The notes: generated by a model from the sequence alone, not told the origin. DNA of 64,000 nucleotides from Planctomycetaceae bacterium (GCA_011525785.1 WYBT01000019.1:124001-188000), one strand, 5' to 3'; shown: positions 24,023 through 34,060, counted from the first letter of the stretch. Translations and numbers: made by a program.

Positions 24023-25585
24023 ATGCACCTGCGCCACTCGATCGCCCTGGCTTCTCTCTCCGCCGCAGCACTGCTCGTCGCGTGCGCGGCCGGCGGCTTT
24101 TCGTCGCGCGAAACAGCGGCGCAACGCGGCGCGCGGCTGTACACGCTTCACTGTGCGGTCTGCCACGGCGCCAACGGAGCAGGCGATGGACCGGCCGCGG
24201 AGCTGCTCATGCCGCCGGCGCGCGACTTCACGCGCGGCGAGTTCCGTCTGGTGAGCACCGACAACGGCGCTCCGACGCAGGCCGATCTCGTGGCGACGCT
24301 CGCGCGCGGGATTCCGGGCTCGGCGATGCCGGCCTGGAGCTGGATGCCGCGCGAGTCGCTCGAAGACCTCGCAGCGCACGTGCGCGAACTCGCACGCCAA
24401 GGTCTCGCGCAGCGGCTGGTCGCGGCGAGCACGCCGCCGATTGCGTTGGACGCAGCTCTCGCGCAAGCCGATCAACGACTGACGCCGGGCGCAGCGGTCG
24501 CGCTGCCGCATCCGCAGGCGGCGATGGGCGCTGTTTACGAGCTCGGACGGCAGTCGTATGCGCGCAACTGCGCTGCGTGCCACGGTCCCGAGGGCCGCGG
24601 CGAGCAGACCGGGCCCGAGCTGAACGCCGACGGCTCGCCCAACTGGGCGCGCGACTTCACCGCGGGCTTCCTCAAGGGCGGGGGCTCGCACCGCGCGCTC
24701 GCCACGCGCATCGTCGCGGGCCTTCCGGGGACGAGCATGCCTTCGTTCGCGAACCTTCCGAGCCAGGAGCTCGAGGCGCTCGCGACGTACGTGTCGAGCC
24801 TGGTCCCGATCAACGCCGACAGCTGGCTCGTGCATCGTCAGGGCACGCTGCAGGCGAAGCGTGTGAACGGCGGTGAGCCCCTCGCCGCGGGCTGCGACGC
24901 GACGGACGAGCGCTTCGAGCGCGCCGCAGAGCTCGACGTCGTGCTCGCGCCGCTCGCCTGGCGCAACGACGCGCTCTTCGCGGCGAAGGTCTCGGCCATC
25001 CACGACGGCCAGTCGATCGCGCTGCGCGTGCGTTGGCGCGACGCGACGCGCGACGAAGGCGCGTTCGATCCGGCGCAGCCGCGCGACGGCGCCGCGTTCG
25101 CGTTCTCGAACGAGAGCGCGCCGCCGCTGTTCGGCATGGGCTCGCGCTCGCACCCGGTGAACCTGTGGCACTGGCAAGCGCTGCGCCTGATCGATCGCGC
25201 GGGCGTGCTCGACCTCGTCGATGCACAGCCGCACGTGCTCAGCTCGCCGGTGTTCGGCGAGTCCCGCGCCGACGTCAAGCCGCACTACCTGCCCGCGCCG
25301 AGCGAGCCGGTCGCCGGCGGCGGCGTCGACGCGCTCTCGGCCGAGTCGTTCCGCGCCGTGCGCGAGCTGGGCGCGAGCGCCAAGTCCGTCGCTGGCTCTG
25401 CGCGTTGGGCCGGCGGCGAGTGGGCGGTCGTGTTCGTGCGCGAACTCGCCCCGCGCAACGAGAGCGAAGCCGACTTGCGCCGCGGCAGGCCCGTGGTCGT
25501 CGCGCTGGCGCTCTGGGACGGCTCGGGCGGCGACATCGACGGCTACAAGTCGTTCAGCATCTGGCAGAAGCTCGCGATCGAGTGA
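24023..25585 (+). CDS. Dihaem c-type cytochrome lipoprotein with EB-dehydrogenase-like domain (520 aa)
   Basis: Lipoprotein signal with lipobox LLVAC near residue 21. Two class I cytochrome c domains follow, with CAVCH at residues 44-48 and CAACH at 183-187, each with a downstream Met ligand candidate (GSAMPAWSWM; GTSMPSFANL). The C-terminal half (about 270-520; VLAPLAWRNDALFAAKVSAI, SIALRVRWRDATRDEG, NLWHWQALR, KSFSIWQKL) is like the haem-binding ethylbenzene-dehydrogenase-related domain of periplasmic respiratory chains. Probably an electron carrier of the outer face of the membrane. It sits 42 bp before the DUF1549/DUF1553 gene and probably belongs with it. Confidence 0.87.
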   Translation: MHLRHSIALASLSAAALLVACAAGGFSSRETAAQRGARLYTLHCAVCHGANGAGDGPAAELLMPPARDFTRGEFRLVSTDNGAPTQADLVATLARGIPGSAMPAWSWMPRESLEDLAAHVRELARQGLAQRLVAASTPPIALDAALAQADQRLTPGAAVALPHPQAAMGAVYELGRQSYARNCAACHGPEGRGEQTGPELNADGSPNWARDFTAGFLKGGGSHRALATRIVAGLPGTSMPSFANLPSQELEALATYVSSLVPINADSWLVHRQGTLQAKRVNGGEPLAAGCDATDERFERAAELDVVLAPLAWRNDALFAAKVSAIHDGQSIALRVRWRDATRDEGAFDPAQPRDGAAFAFSNESAPPLFGMGSRSHPVNLWHWQALRLIDRAGVLDLVDAQPHVLSSPVFGESRADVKPHYLPAPSEPVAGGGVDALSAESFRAVRELGASAKSVAGSARWAGGEWAVVFVRELAPRNESEADLRRGRPVVVALALWDGSGGDIDGYKSFSIWQKLAIE

Positions 25586-25627
25586 GCGCCGCGCGCACCG
25601 ACGAGCGGTGCTAACTTTGCGCGCGCT

Positions 25628-28600
25628 GTGAAGAGCGCCCTCGTTCCGTCGCTGATCGCTGTCGTCATCGCCGTCGCCGGTTGCGCGGCGTGGATCGCGG
25701 CGCCGCAGAGTTCCGAACCCCTCGCGCCGCGCGACGCCGAGCCCGCGCTCGAGCGCATCGACTTCAACCGCGAGGTGCGGCCGCTCTTGTCGGACCGCTG
25801 CTTTGCGTGCCACGGCCCCGACGAGGCCAAGCGCAAGGCGGACTTGCGGCTCGACACGCCCGAAGGCGGGCGCGAGGTGTTCGCCGGCGGCGTGGACAGC
25901 GAAGCGGCGCGGCGCATCACGAGCGACGACGTGCACGAGGTGATGCCCCCGCCCAAGCTCAAGCGGCCGCTGAGCGATGCTGAGCGCGCGACGCTGCTGC
26001 GTTGGATCGAGCAGGGCGCGCAGTACGAGCCGCACTGGGCCTTCGTGCCGCCGCGCAAGCAGGCGCCGCCGCGCGGGAAGCGCGACGAGTGGCCGCGCGA
26101 TGAGATCGACGCGTTCGTGCTGGCCGAGTTGGAGCGAGCGGGGCTCGAGCCCGAGCCCGAAGCGGATCCGCGCGTGCTGCTGCGCCGCGCGTCGCTGGTG
26201 CTCACGGGCTTGCCGCCGACTCCGGATGAGGCCGATGCGTTTGCAGCAGCGCCCACGGACGAGAACTACCGCCGCGCTGTGCGCGAAATGCTCGCCTCGC
26301 CGCGTGCCGCGGAGCACATGGCGAGCACTTGGCTCGACCTCGCGCGCTACGCCGACACCTACGGCTTTCAGACCGACGCCGAATTGTTCGCGTGGCCCTG
26401 GCGCGATTGGCTGCTCGAGGCGCTCGCGAACAACATGCGCTACGACGAGTTCGTGACCGCGATCATCGCCGGCGACCTGAAGCCGGACGCGAGCGTCGCC
26501 GATCGCGTGGCGACGGGCTTCAGCCGTTTGCACCGCATGACGGAGGAAGGCGGCTCTACGGCCGAGGAATTCCGCCAAGAGGCCATCGCCGATCGCGTGA
26601 GCACCTTCGGGACCACGTTCCTCGGTCTAACGGTCGAGTGCGCGCGCTGCCACGACCACAAGTACGACCCCCTGCCGACGCGCGAGTTCTACGCGCTGGG
26701 CGCGATGTTCGGCGCGCTGGATGAGAACGGGCTCAAGCCCTACTCACTGCACGTGAGCGCGCCGCCGCCGTACGTGCGGCTGTCGAGCGCGGAGCAGGAT
26801 GCGCGCACGGCGGAGCTTCTCGCGGCGGTCGAGCGCGCGAAGGTTGACCTCGCCGTGCGGACAGCGCACGTGAGGGAGCACGTCGGGCTCCACCGAAGCG
26901 TTCCCAGCTCGAAACTGGTCGATCCAGTCGCGGACTATCCGTTCGAACAGTTGGAGAACGGCCTGACGCCCAATCGGGCTCTGGACGGCAAGCCTGCGAG
27001 CACCGATCGACATCGTCCCGATCAGTTGGGCGCAGTTGCGCTCGCTGAAGGCCGTGTCGGTCGCGCGCTGAGCTTCGACGGCGACGGCGGCGTGTGGCTC
27101 GACGGGCTGTCGAACTTCGGCCGCTTCGACGAGGCCAGCATCGCCGTGTGGATCCGGCCGGGAGAGCGCAACGCGCGCGCGGCGATCGTGCACGCGTCGG
27201 GGTTCTACACGCAGGACGCGGACGCCTCGGGTTTGGAGCTCGAACTCGAAGACGGTTGCGTGCGCTGGAGTGCGATCCATCTGTGGCCCGCTTCCGCGGC
27301 GAGCGTGCGGACGCGCGCGGAACTGCCCGTTGGCGAATGGACGCACCTGGTCGTGACCTACGACGGCTCCTCGAGCGCCGCGGGCTTGCGCGTGTACGTC
27401 AACGGCCAGTTGGCGGAGCTCGAGGTCGTGCGCGACACGCTCGACGGGCCGTTGGCGGCGCACACGCTCGAAGTCGGCTCGCGCTCGCGCGGCAGCGGCT
27501 TTCGCAACGGACAGCTCGACGAGCTGCGCGTCTGGCGCACGGCGCTGACAGCGCGCGAAGTGCGGCGAGTTGCATGCGCCGACGGCGTCGACACGCCCTG
27601 CGATGGGAGCGCATTCGAGTTCGGCGAGCACCTCGTCGAACGCGTCGACGAAGGCGTGAGCGAGGCTCGCAAGGCTCTGCGCGAAGCCCAACGCGCGCTC
27701 GCCGCGCACCTCGATTCGATCCCGACCTTCGTGTGCTTGCAGGACTCATCCCACGCTCGGCCGACCTATGTGCTCACGCGCGGCGCGTACGATCAACCTG
27801 ATCTCGCGCAGCCCGTCGCGCCCGGCGCGCTCGAGTCCGTTTTGCCGTTCGACGCGGATCTTCCGCGCAATCGCACGGGCCTCGCGCGCTGGCTGCTCGA
27901 CCCGCGCCATCCGCTGACGGCGCGCGTCGCGGTGAATCGACTCTGGGCGCAGGTCTTCGGCCGCGGCCTGGTCGAGACCAACGAGAACTTCGGCGTGCAG
28001 GGCGCGTCCCCGAGCCATCCCGCGCTGCTCGACGCGCTCGCGCACGACTTCGCGAGCGGCGAGCACGCCTGGGACGTGCGCCACCTGCTCGAGCGCTTCG
28101 TCACGAGCGCGACGTTCCGGCAGAGCTCGGCGACGAGCGCTCGCAAGCGCGAGCTCGACCCCGACAACGCCTCGCTCTCGCGCGGCCCGTCGACGCGCAT
28201 GGGCGCCGAGATGCTGCGCGACTGCGCGCTGGCGGCATCGGGTCTGCTCGTCGAGAAGCTCGGCGGGCCTTCCGTGAAGCCCTGGCAGCCCGAAGGACTG
28301 TGGGCGCAGGCCGGCCAAGGCGGCGAGTACAAGCCCGACAGCGGCGACAACGCGCACCGCCGCAGCCTCTACACCTTCCGCAAGCGCACCGTGCCGCCGC
28401 CGAACCTCGAGGCCTTCGACGCGGGCTCGCGCGAGAGCTGCCAGCCGCGGCGCGGCGCGACGAACACGCCGCTGCAGTCGCTGGTGCTGTTCAACGATCC
28501 CACCTTCGTCGAGTGCGCGCGCGAGCTGGCGAAACGCACTGCGAGTGAAGCGCACACGCTCGAGCAGCGCATCGAGCGGGCGTTCCGGCGCGTCTGCACG

Positions 28601-28783
28601 CGCGCGCCGACGCTCGAGGAGCGAGCGGCGCTCGTCGAACTCGCAGCTCACGCGCTCGAGCGCTACCGCGCGGCCCCGCAAGACGCGCAGGCCTTGTGCG
28701 GCGCGGAAGACGCCGAGTTGGCGGCGCTCACCCTGGCGTGCCTGACAGTCTTCTCGAGCGACGGAGCGCTGGTGGTGCGATGA
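25628..28783 (+). CDS. Planctomycete cytochrome-DUF1549-LamG-DUF1553 protein (1051 aa)
   Basis: Order: an N-terminal membrane anchor ([14 protein letters not shown]), a PSCyt1 haem site ([20 protein letters not shown]58-xx-C61-H62), DUF1549/PSCyt2 (about residues 155-360; [44 protein letters not shown] adds a second CxxCH), a LamG-like concanavalin fold (about 470-645; [29 protein letters not shown]), and DUF1553/PSD1 ([51 protein letters not shown]). Function of the family is unknown though it always pairs with DUF1501. GTG 25628 is preceded at 10 nt by TAACTT. The stop overlaps the next start by four bases (ATGA). Confidence 0.92.
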   Translation: MKSALVPSLIAVVIAVAGCAAWIAAPQSSEPLAPRDAEPALERIDFNREVRPLLSDRCFACHGPDEAKRKADLRLDTPEGGREVFAGGVDSEAARRITSDDVHEVMPPPKLKRPLSDAERATLLRWIEQGAQYEPHWAFVPPRKQAPPRGKRDEWPRDEIDAFVLAELERAGLEPEPEADPRVLLRRASLVLTGLPPTPDEADAFAAAPTDENYRRAVREMLASPRAAEHMASTWLDLARYADTYGFQTDAELFAWPWRDWLLEALANNMRYDEFVTAIIAGDLKPDASVADRVATGFSRLHRMTEEGGSTAEEFRQEAIADRVSTFGTTFLGLTVECARCHDHKYDPLPTREFYALGAMFGALDENGLKPYSLHVSAPPPYVRLSSAEQDARTAELLAAVERAKVDLAVRTAHVREHVGLHRSVPSSKLVDPVADYPFEQLENGLTPNRALDGKPASTDRHRPDQLGAVALAEGRVGRALSFDGDGGVWLDGLSNFGRFDEASIAVWIRPGERNARAAIVHASGFYTQDADASGLELELEDGCVRWSAIHLWPASAASVRTRAELPVGEWTHLVVTYDGSSSAAGLRVYVNGQLAELEVVRDTLDGPLAAHTLEVGSRSRGSGFRNGQLDELRVWRTALTAREVRRVACADGVDTPCDGSAFEFGEHLVERVDEGVSEARKALREAQRALAAHLDSIPTFVCLQDSSHARPTYVLTRGAYDQPDLAQPVAPGALESVLPFDADLPRNRTGLARWLLDPRHPLTARVAVNRLWAQVFGRGLVETNENFGVQGASPSHPALLDALAHDFASGEHAWDVRHLLERFVTSATFRQSSATSARKRELDPDNASLSRGPSTRMGAEMLRDCALAASGLLVEKLGGPSVKPWQPEGLWAQAGQGGEYKPDSGDNAHRRSLYTFRKRTVPPPNLEAFDAGSRESCQPRRGATNTPLQSLVLFNDPTFVECARELAKRTASEAHTLEQRIERAFRRVCTRAPTLEERAALVELAAHALERYRAAPQDAQALCGAEDAELAALTLACLTVFSSDGALVVR

Positions 28784-30192
28784 GCCCGCTCGGATTCGAT
28801 CGACGCACCCTTCTGTGCGGCGCTGGCCTGGGCCTGGGCTCGCTCGCGTTCGGCGAACTCCTTCGCGCCGACGGTCAAGCTGCGTCGCTGCGCACGCCGC
28901 ACTTCGCGCCCAAAGCGAAGCGCATCATCTACCTGTTCCAGGCCGGCGGGCCGTCGCAGTTCGAAACGCTCGATCCCAAGCCGAAGCTGCGCGAGCTGCA
29001 CGGCCAGCCGCTGCCCGACAGCGTGCGCGGCGGACAGCGACTGACCGGCATGAGCGGCGATCAGGCCGTGCTCAAGCTCGCCGGCTCGTTCGTCGAATCC
29101 GCGCGCCACGGCCAGTCGGGGCTGGAGTTCTCGAGCTTGCTCCCGCACACCGCCGCGATTGCCGATCGCCTGTGCGTGCTGCGCGCGGTGCACACCGAGG
29201 CGATCAACCACGATCCGGCGATCACGTTCTTCTGCTCGGGCTTCCAGATCGCCGGCCGGCCGTCGATGGGCGCGTGGCTCAGCTACGGGCTGGGCTCGAT
29301 GAACTCCGACCTGCCGAGCTTCGTCGTGCTGGTGTCGAAGGACGCCTCGCGCGATCAACCGCTCTACTCGCGCCTGTGGGGCTCGGGCTTCCTGCCGAGC
29401 GAGCACCAGGGCGTGCAGCTGCGCGCCGGCGCGGAGCCCGTGCTGTTCCTTTCGAATCCACCCGGCGTGAGCGCGCGCGATCGCCGCTCGATGCTCAGCG
29501 CTCTGGCGCGCATGTCGAGCGAAGCGCGCGACCGCGAAGGCGATCCGCAGATCGACGCACGCCTCGCGCAGGCCGAACTCGCCTTCCGCATGCAGACCAG
29601 CGTGCCCGAAGCGACCAGCGTTGCGGGCGAGAGCGACGCGACGTTCGAGCGCTATGGCCCCGGCTCGCGCGACCCCGGCGCCTTCGCGGCGAACTGCTTG
29701 CTCGCACGGCGGCTGGTCGAGCGCGGCGTGCGCTTCGTGCAGCTCTTCCACCAGGGCTGGGACCAGCACGGCAACTTGCCCGCGGGCATCACGCAGCAGT
29801 GCCGGCAGACCGATCAGGCGTCAGCGGCGCTCGTCACCGATCTCGCCGAGCGCGGCTTGCTCGAGGACACGCTCGTCGTGTGGGGCGGCGAGTTCGGGCG
29901 CACCGCGTACTGCCAGGGCGCGATGGGCGCGAACGACTACGGCCGCGACCACCACCCGCGCTGTTTCAGCCTGTGGCTCGCGGGCGGCGGCGTGCGCGCC
30001 GGACACGTGCACGGCGTCACCGACGAGTTCGGCTACAACGTCGTCAGCGGCGGCGTGCACGTGCACGACCTGCATGCGACGCTCCTGCACCTGCTCGGCC
30101 TCGACCACGAGCGGCTGACCTGGTTCTACCAAGGCCGCCACTTCCGCCTGACCGACGTCGCGGGCCGCGTGGTGCGCGAAATTCTGGCCTGA
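28780..30192 (+). CDS. DUF1501 family exported protein (470 aa)
   Basis: The N-terminus (FDRRTLLCGAGLGLGSLAF) has a twin-arginine-like signal. The fold is the sulfatase/alkaline-phosphatase-like DUF1501: KRIIYLFQAGGPSQFETLDP, SLLPHTAAIADRLCVLRAVH, INHDPAITFFCSG, QLFHQGWDQHGNLPAGI, LVVWGGEFGRTAY, NDYGRDHHPRCFSLWLAGGG. Translationally coupled to the upstream DUF1549/DUF1553 gene through ATGA. Partner proteins are assumed to work together outside the cytoplasmic membrane, possibly in sulfated-polymer turnover; no direct evidence here. Confidence 0.93.
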   Translation: MSPLGFDRRTLLCGAGLGLGSLAFGELLRADGQAASLRTPHFAPKAKRIIYLFQAGGPSQFETLDPKPKLRELHGQPLPDSVRGGQRLTGMSGDQAVLKLAGSFVESARHGQSGLEFSSLLPHTAAIADRLCVLRAVHTEAINHDPAITFFCSGFQIAGRPSMGAWLSYGLGSMNSDLPSFVVLVSKDASRDQPLYSRLWGSGFLPSEHQGVQLRAGAEPVLFLSNPPGVSARDRRSMLSALARMSSEARDREGDPQIDARLAQAELAFRMQTSVPEATSVAGESDATFERYGPGSRDPGAFAANCLLARRLVERGVRFVQLFHQGWDQHGNLPAGITQQCRQTDQASAALVTDLAERGLLEDTLVVWGGEFGRTAYCQGAMGANDYGRDHHPRCFSLWLAGGGVRAGHVHGVTDEFGYNVVSGGVHVHDLHATLLHLLGLDHERLTWFYQGRHFRLTDVAGRVVREILA

Positions 30193-30202
30193 CGCCGCGC
30201 GC

Positions 30203-31045
30203 TCAGCGCGTCGAGATCGGTTCGTCGCTGGCGCTGCGCCCGAGCAGTTCGAGCACGCGTGCGAGCAGTTGCGAAGGCGTGGCGAGCACGTCGCTCGCGC
30301 CGCGCTCGAGCAGACCGTCGCGGAAGGCGCGGGCCGCGCCGATGCTCGTGTAGACGATGACGGGCGGGCAGTCCTTGCGCGCGTGCAGCTCTTGCAGCAG
30401 GTCGACGCCCGCCGACTCGGAGACGTCGGACGAGCCCAGCCGGCCCAGGTCCGTGAGGATCAGCTCGTAGCGCTCGAGCTCGATCTGCTCGAGCGCCTCT
30501 TCGGACGAGACGACGTTGTCGAACACGACGCCGTGCTCGCGCAGCATGCGACGCTCGCGTTCGTTGTTCGCGGGCTTGTCGTCGACCCACAGCGCACGCG
30601 CGGCGCGACGCGGCAGGCTGCCCAGCTCGGGAACGCGCGCGACGCACGCGTCGAGGTCTCCGGCGAGCGAGCTCGAGCTCAAGCGCAGCGCGTTTCGCGC
30701 GGTGAACCAGCGCAGCTCCGCGGGCAGCTCGCTGTCGGACGGAACTCGACCGCCGTCGAACAGCACTGGCGCAACGGGGACCCGATGGAAGTTGGCGCGG
30801 CGCCACTCGAAAGCGATCACGTTGCCGGGCTCGGCGAGGCGCGCGAAATCGAACTTGGGGCCGACCAGCGCGAGCAGCAGCTCCGAGCCCTCGATTTCGG
30901 ACGCGATGCGCTCCCGATAGGCCTCGCCCGAGCCGATCGAGCCCGTGTCGATGAACGGCTCGTGCCCGCCCAGCCGCAGCGCGTAGTGCAGCGCGTGGGC
31001 GAGCACCAACGTGTCTGCGCGCTGGTACGACACGAAGACCTTCAC
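30203..31045 (-). CDS. TIR domain fused to an atypical response-regulator receiver (280 aa)
   Basis: Residues 1-140 are a TIR fold (VKVFVSYQRADTLVLAHAL, GHEPFIDTGSIGSGEAYRE, SELLLALVGPKF). The conserved Glu in VIAFEWRRANF is at the position used for NAD+ cleavage in catalytic TIRs. From about residue 148 a receiver domain follows: ALWVDDKPANNERE has the acidic pair, LILTDLGRL the acceptor Asp near residue 198, VIVYTS the Thr/Ser, but the usual Lys-Pro is replaced by ATPSQ, as in the atypical receivers found beside TIR and other effector domains. GTG 31045 overlaps the stop of the YaeQ gene by four bases, so the two are coupled. NADase activity and a defence or stress role are inference. Confidence 0.85.
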   Translation of the reverse strand: MKVFVSYQRADTLVLAHALHYALRLGGHEPFIDTGSIGSGEAYRERIASEIEGSELLLALVGPKFDFARLAEPGNVIAFEWRRANFHRVPVAPVLFDGGRVPSDSELPAELRWFTARNALRLSSSSLAGDLDACVARVPELGSLPRRAARALWVDDKPANNERERRMLREHGVVFDNVVSSEEALEQIELERYELILTDLGRLGSSDVSESAGVDLLQELHARKDCPPVIVYTSIGAARAFRDGLLERGASDVLATPSQLLARVLELLGRSASDEPISTR

Positions 31046-31596
31046 GCGGGGCCCTCGAACAGCGGCAGCGGATCGAGCGGCGTGTCGATGCTCGCGCCGC
31101 CGACGGTGACGTAGAGGTGATCGTCGTTGCGCGCGACGTGCCAACTCGAAGTGCGCTCGACGTGCGGCTCGAGCGCGCGCAGGAACGGCGCGGGAAAGCA
31201 CGTCACGAGGATGCGCTCGGCGCGGTGGATGCGCTCGCCTTCGAGCGACGTCCGCAGGAGCTCGAGCCGTCGATCGGTGTACAGCGCCACGCGCGGCGTC
31301 GACTTCGAGGCGCGGTGCAGGCGCTCCGCGGAGGGTGCGCCGACTTCGATCCAGGCCGTGCGCTGGCCCGTCAGGTCGTGGATCGAGATCGCCGGCTCGT
31401 CGACGGCGCTGATGCCGCCCTTGGAGAAGGCGATGCCGGGCGCGTACTCCAGGCAGTACGCCAGCACGCGCACGATCAGGAATGCAGCGCTCTCGGACGG
31501 ATGGCGTGCTACGCGCAGCTCGAGCGACTCGTACACGCCGCGATCGCCGTCGGCCAGCTCGAGCTGGAAGCGGTGAACGGTGCCGGCGAGCGCCAT
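31042..31596 (-). CDS. yaeQ: YaeQ family protein (184 aa)
   Basis: MALAGTVHRFQLELADGDRGVYESL, ELRVARHPSESAAFLIVRVLAYCL, FSKGGISAVDEPAISIHDLTG and WIEVGAPSAERLHRASK match YaeQ in order and length (family about 180 residues). YaeQ has a PD-(D/E)XK nuclease-like fold of unknown role. The gene precedes the TIR-receiver gene and overlaps it (GTGA), and starts 8 bp after the stop of the YebC-family gene on the same strand, so the three may be one operon. Confidence 0.9.
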   Translation of the reverse strand: MALAGTVHRFQLELADGDRGVYESLELRVARHPSESAAFLIVRVLAYCLEYAPGIAFSKGGISAVDEPAISIHDLTGQRTAWIEVGAPSAERLHRASKSTPRVALYTDRRLELLRTSLEGERIHRAERILVTCFPAPFLRALEPHVERTSSWHVARNDDHLYVTVGGASIDTPLDPLPLFEGPA

Positions 31597-31603
31597 CCGT
31601 CGC

Positions 31604-32314
31604 TCAGCCGATCGCCGTGTAGATGCGGTGGCAGTCGTCGTGGTCGTCGACGGTCTCGAGGAACTCCTCGAGCGCCGCCTGGTCCTCGGCGGAGAGCGTC
31701 ATCTTCTCCTTGGGCCGATAGCCCATCTCCGACTGCGTCACCGACCAGCCGCTCGCCTGCAGGGCCTTGGTCACCGCGACCAGGTCCGCCGGCTCGGTGT
31801 AGAAGCGGCCGCCGCTGGAGTCTTCGCCGACGTCGAGCAGCGGCTCGACATCTTGCGCGCCCGCTTCGATCGCGGCGGTCTCGAGGTCGAGCCCTGCGCC
31901 TTCGTGCGTGGCCTCGATGATCCCCAGGTGGTCGAAGAAGAACATCACCTTCGCGCCGAACTGCCCGTCGCGGAACAGGGAGCGCATGTCGGGCGCGGTG
32001 CGGTTGCGATTGTCCGTGAGGCACTCGACGATCACCGGCACCTTCTGCGGCGACATGGCCTCGAAGGTCACCAGCTCGATCACCGCTGCGTCGCCGCCGG
32101 CCCCGCTGCCCTTCTTGATCGCGCGCGTGATCACGTCGTTGGAGACCGACTGCTTGCGCGCGGCCTCGATCGCGACTTCCAGGCGCGCGTTCAGCGCCGG
32201 GTCGGGCGCGCCCATCTTCGCTGCGACCGTGATTTCGCGCACCAGCTTGGTGGTGATCTTGGCGCGCTTGTTGGCGTTGATCTCACGCTTCTTCTGCAGC
32301 CACTGTCGTCCCAT
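31604..32314 (-). CDS. YebC/PmpR/TACO1 family protein (236 aa)
   Basis: GRQWLQKKREINANKRAKI is the YeeN-like variant of the YebC N-terminus; NARLEVAIEAARKQSVSND, AIKKGSG, VELVTFEAMSPQKVPVIVEC, LTDNRNRTAPDMRSLF, FFDHLGIIEATHEG and the acidic C-terminal EEFLETVDDHDDC are family markers. YebC proteins help ribosomes through difficult stretches or act as regulators. TATCCT lies only 6 nt before the ATG, with no ribosome-binding site, so the transcript may be leaderless. Confidence 0.9.
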   Translation of the reverse strand: MGRQWLQKKREINANKRAKITTKLVREITVAAKMGAPDPALNARLEVAIEAARKQSVSNDVITRAIKKGSGAGGDAAVIELVTFEAMSPQKVPVIVECLTDNRNRTAPDMRSLFRDGQFGAKVMFFFDHLGIIEATHEGAGLDLETAAIEAGAQDVEPLLDVGEDSSGGRFYTEPADLVAVTKALQASGWSVTQSEMGYRPKEKMTLSAEDQAALEEFLETVDDHDDCHRIYTAIG

Positions 32315-32357
32315 CGCCGCAGGATAAGCGCGCGCCCGGCGACGCGACAGGCCGAGT

Positions 32358-33215
32358 TCAGTTCCCGCCGTCCTCGCCGAACGAGTCGAGCAGCAGATCG
32401 AGCGCTCCGTCGGCGGCGCGTCGAGGCCCGACGAACCCGCGCGCGCGCAACTCGCCCTGCACGTTCTCGAGCGTGCGCGCGTAGCCGCAGGCCATCGCGA
32501 ACACGTGCTCGGGATCGAGCGCGTGGCCCAGCGCGAGCTCGAGCGGCGAGTCCCGGTGGCCGCAGCCGGCGAGCAGGGCCTCGACGCGCCCGCACGCGCC
32601 GCGCCAGCCCGCGTTGCGTTCGTGGGTCGGTCGGCTGACCGTCGGCAGGTAGCGCAGCCGCCAGCGTCGGCCCACGGCGTCGACCTGGGCTCGCGCGAGC
32701 TCTTCGAAGCGCTCGCGCAGGCCCAGTTCCGCTGCGTAGCTCACGCCGTGGCACAGGACGATCGGCGCCGGCGCACCCTCGCGCCACAGTGCTTCGAGCT
32801 GCGCGGCGAAAGGCGCGAGCCCGGTTCCGCCGGCCAGCATCAACAACGTGCGCGGCGCCGGCTCGCTGCGCCACGCTTCGAGCGTGAAGCGGCCGCGCGG
32901 CGCGCTCAGTCGCACCTCGGCGCCCGGCGCGAGCTGCCACAGCAGGCTGGTGAGTCTTCCGGGCCGCGGCTTGTGGACCCGACGCACGTAGAGCGTGATC
33001 CGCGGCTCGTGTGGCGCCGAGGCGATGGTGTACGGGCGCGTGACGGGCTCGTCGGCGGCGGCCGGATCGCGCAGCGTGAGTTGCGTCCACTGGCCGGGCT
33101 CGAACGCGAGCGGACGTTCGGGCTCGAAGTCGAACAGCGCGAGGTCGCCGGTCACATCGCGGCGCTGCGCAAGTCGCGCGCTCGCCCTGCGCGGATCGTC
33201 GAAGTCGTCGTTCAT
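32358..33215 (-). CDS. Ferredoxin--NADP reductase-like flavoprotein (285 aa)
   Basis: A flavodoxin/ferredoxin reductase of the FNR superfamily. FAD region: FEPGQWTQLTLRDP, then RPYTIASAPHEPRITLYVRR; LRLSAPRGRFTL. NAD(P) region: LLMLAGGTGLAPFAAQLEAL, and the C-terminal HVFAMACGYARTLENVQGEL, FGEDGGN. Cys-Gly in MACGYA is the usual pyridine-nucleotide site motif. The gene is leftward, separate from the YebC gene by 43 bp. Partner ferredoxin is not visible, although a PFOR gene lies at the window's left edge. Confidence 0.88.
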   Translation of the reverse strand: MNDDFDDPRRASARLAQRRDVTGDLALFDFEPERPLAFEPGQWTQLTLRDPAAADEPVTRPYTIASAPHEPRITLYVRRVHKPRPGRLTSLLWQLAPGAEVRLSAPRGRFTLEAWRSEPAPRTLLMLAGGTGLAPFAAQLEALWREGAPAPIVLCHGVSYAAELGLRERFEELARAQVDAVGRRWRLRYLPTVSRPTHERNAGWRGACGRVEALLAGCGHRDSPLELALGHALDPEHVFAMACGYARTLENVQGELRARGFVGPRRAADGALDLLLDSFGEDGGN

Positions 33216-33301
33216 GACCGTGGGTGCGAGCCTAGAGGCGCAGCGCTGGCGATGAACTGGGCCGAAGGGCCCGCTACGCTCTGCGCCCCCTCCGAATCTC
33301 G

Positions 33302-34060
33302 ATGTCGAACGCCGTGCTGTCGCTCCCGCTCACCCTTTGCTCACCGCTCCAGGCCGCACGCGAAGTAGCGCAGGAGATCGCCGACCTGATCCGCGAGCGA
33401 CGCGCGGGCGGCCGCATGGCGGTGCTGTGCCTGCCGACCGGCCGCACGCCGCTGGGCGTGTACGAAGAGCTGGTGCGTATGCACCGCGACGAGGGCCTGG
33501 ACTTCGCCAACGTCACGACCTTCAACCTCGACGAGTTCCTCGGGCTCGCTCCGGAGCACCCGCAGTCGTTCCGGCGCTACATGCGCGAGCGCTTCTTCGC
33601 GCACGTCGGCCTCACGCCCGCGCAGACCTGGATCCCGTTCGGCGATGTCGCGCCCGCGCAGATCGAGGCGCACTGCCGCGAGTACGAGCGCGAGATCGCC
33701 GACGCGGGCGGACTCGACTACGCGCTGCTGGGCATCGGCCGCAACGGACACATCGGCTTCAACGAGCCGGGCGCGACGCGCGAGTCGCGGACGCGCGAAG
33801 TGCGGCTGCACGAGGTGACGCGCGCTGACGCCGCCAAGGCCTTCGGGGGACTCGAGTTCGTGCCCGAACGCGCGATCACCATGGGGGTCGCCACGATCCT
33901 CGAGGCCCGACGGATTCGAGTGCTGGCCTTCGGCGCGGACAAGCGCGAGATCGTGCGCCGCACGCTCGAGGCGCCGGTCGGACCGCAAGCGCCCTCGACG
34001 TACTTGCGCGGCCACGCCGACGTTCGCTTGTTCGCCGACGAGGCCGCGCTCGGTCGCTGA
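33302..34060 (+). CDS. nagB: Glucosamine-6-phosphate deaminase (252 aa)
   Basis: Converts glucosamine-6-phosphate to fructose-6-phosphate and ammonia. Motifs: LCLPTGRTPLGVYEELVR (phosphate loop), NVTTFNLDEFLGLAPEHPQS (catalytic Asp), YALLGIGRNGHIGFNEPGA (substrate site with His), VPERAITMGVATILEAR and GPQAPSTYLRGHADV. Length is close to the family's 250-270. Possible promoter TACGCT at 33277-33282 region lies about 21 nt upstream of ATG. Divergent from the flavin reductase. Fits an amino-sugar theme with the AGE epimerase downstream. Confidence 0.94.
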   Translation: MSNAVLSLPLTLCSPLQAAREVAQEIADLIRERRAGGRMAVLCLPTGRTPLGVYEELVRMHRDEGLDFANVTTFNLDEFLGLAPEHPQSFRRYMRERFFAHVGLTPAQTWIPFGDVAPAQIEAHCREYEREIADAGGLDYALLGIGRNGHIGFNEPGATRESRTREVRLHEVTRADAAKAFGGLEFVPERAITMGVATILEARRIRVLAFGADKREIVRRTLEAPVGPQAPSTYLRGHADVRLFADEAALGR

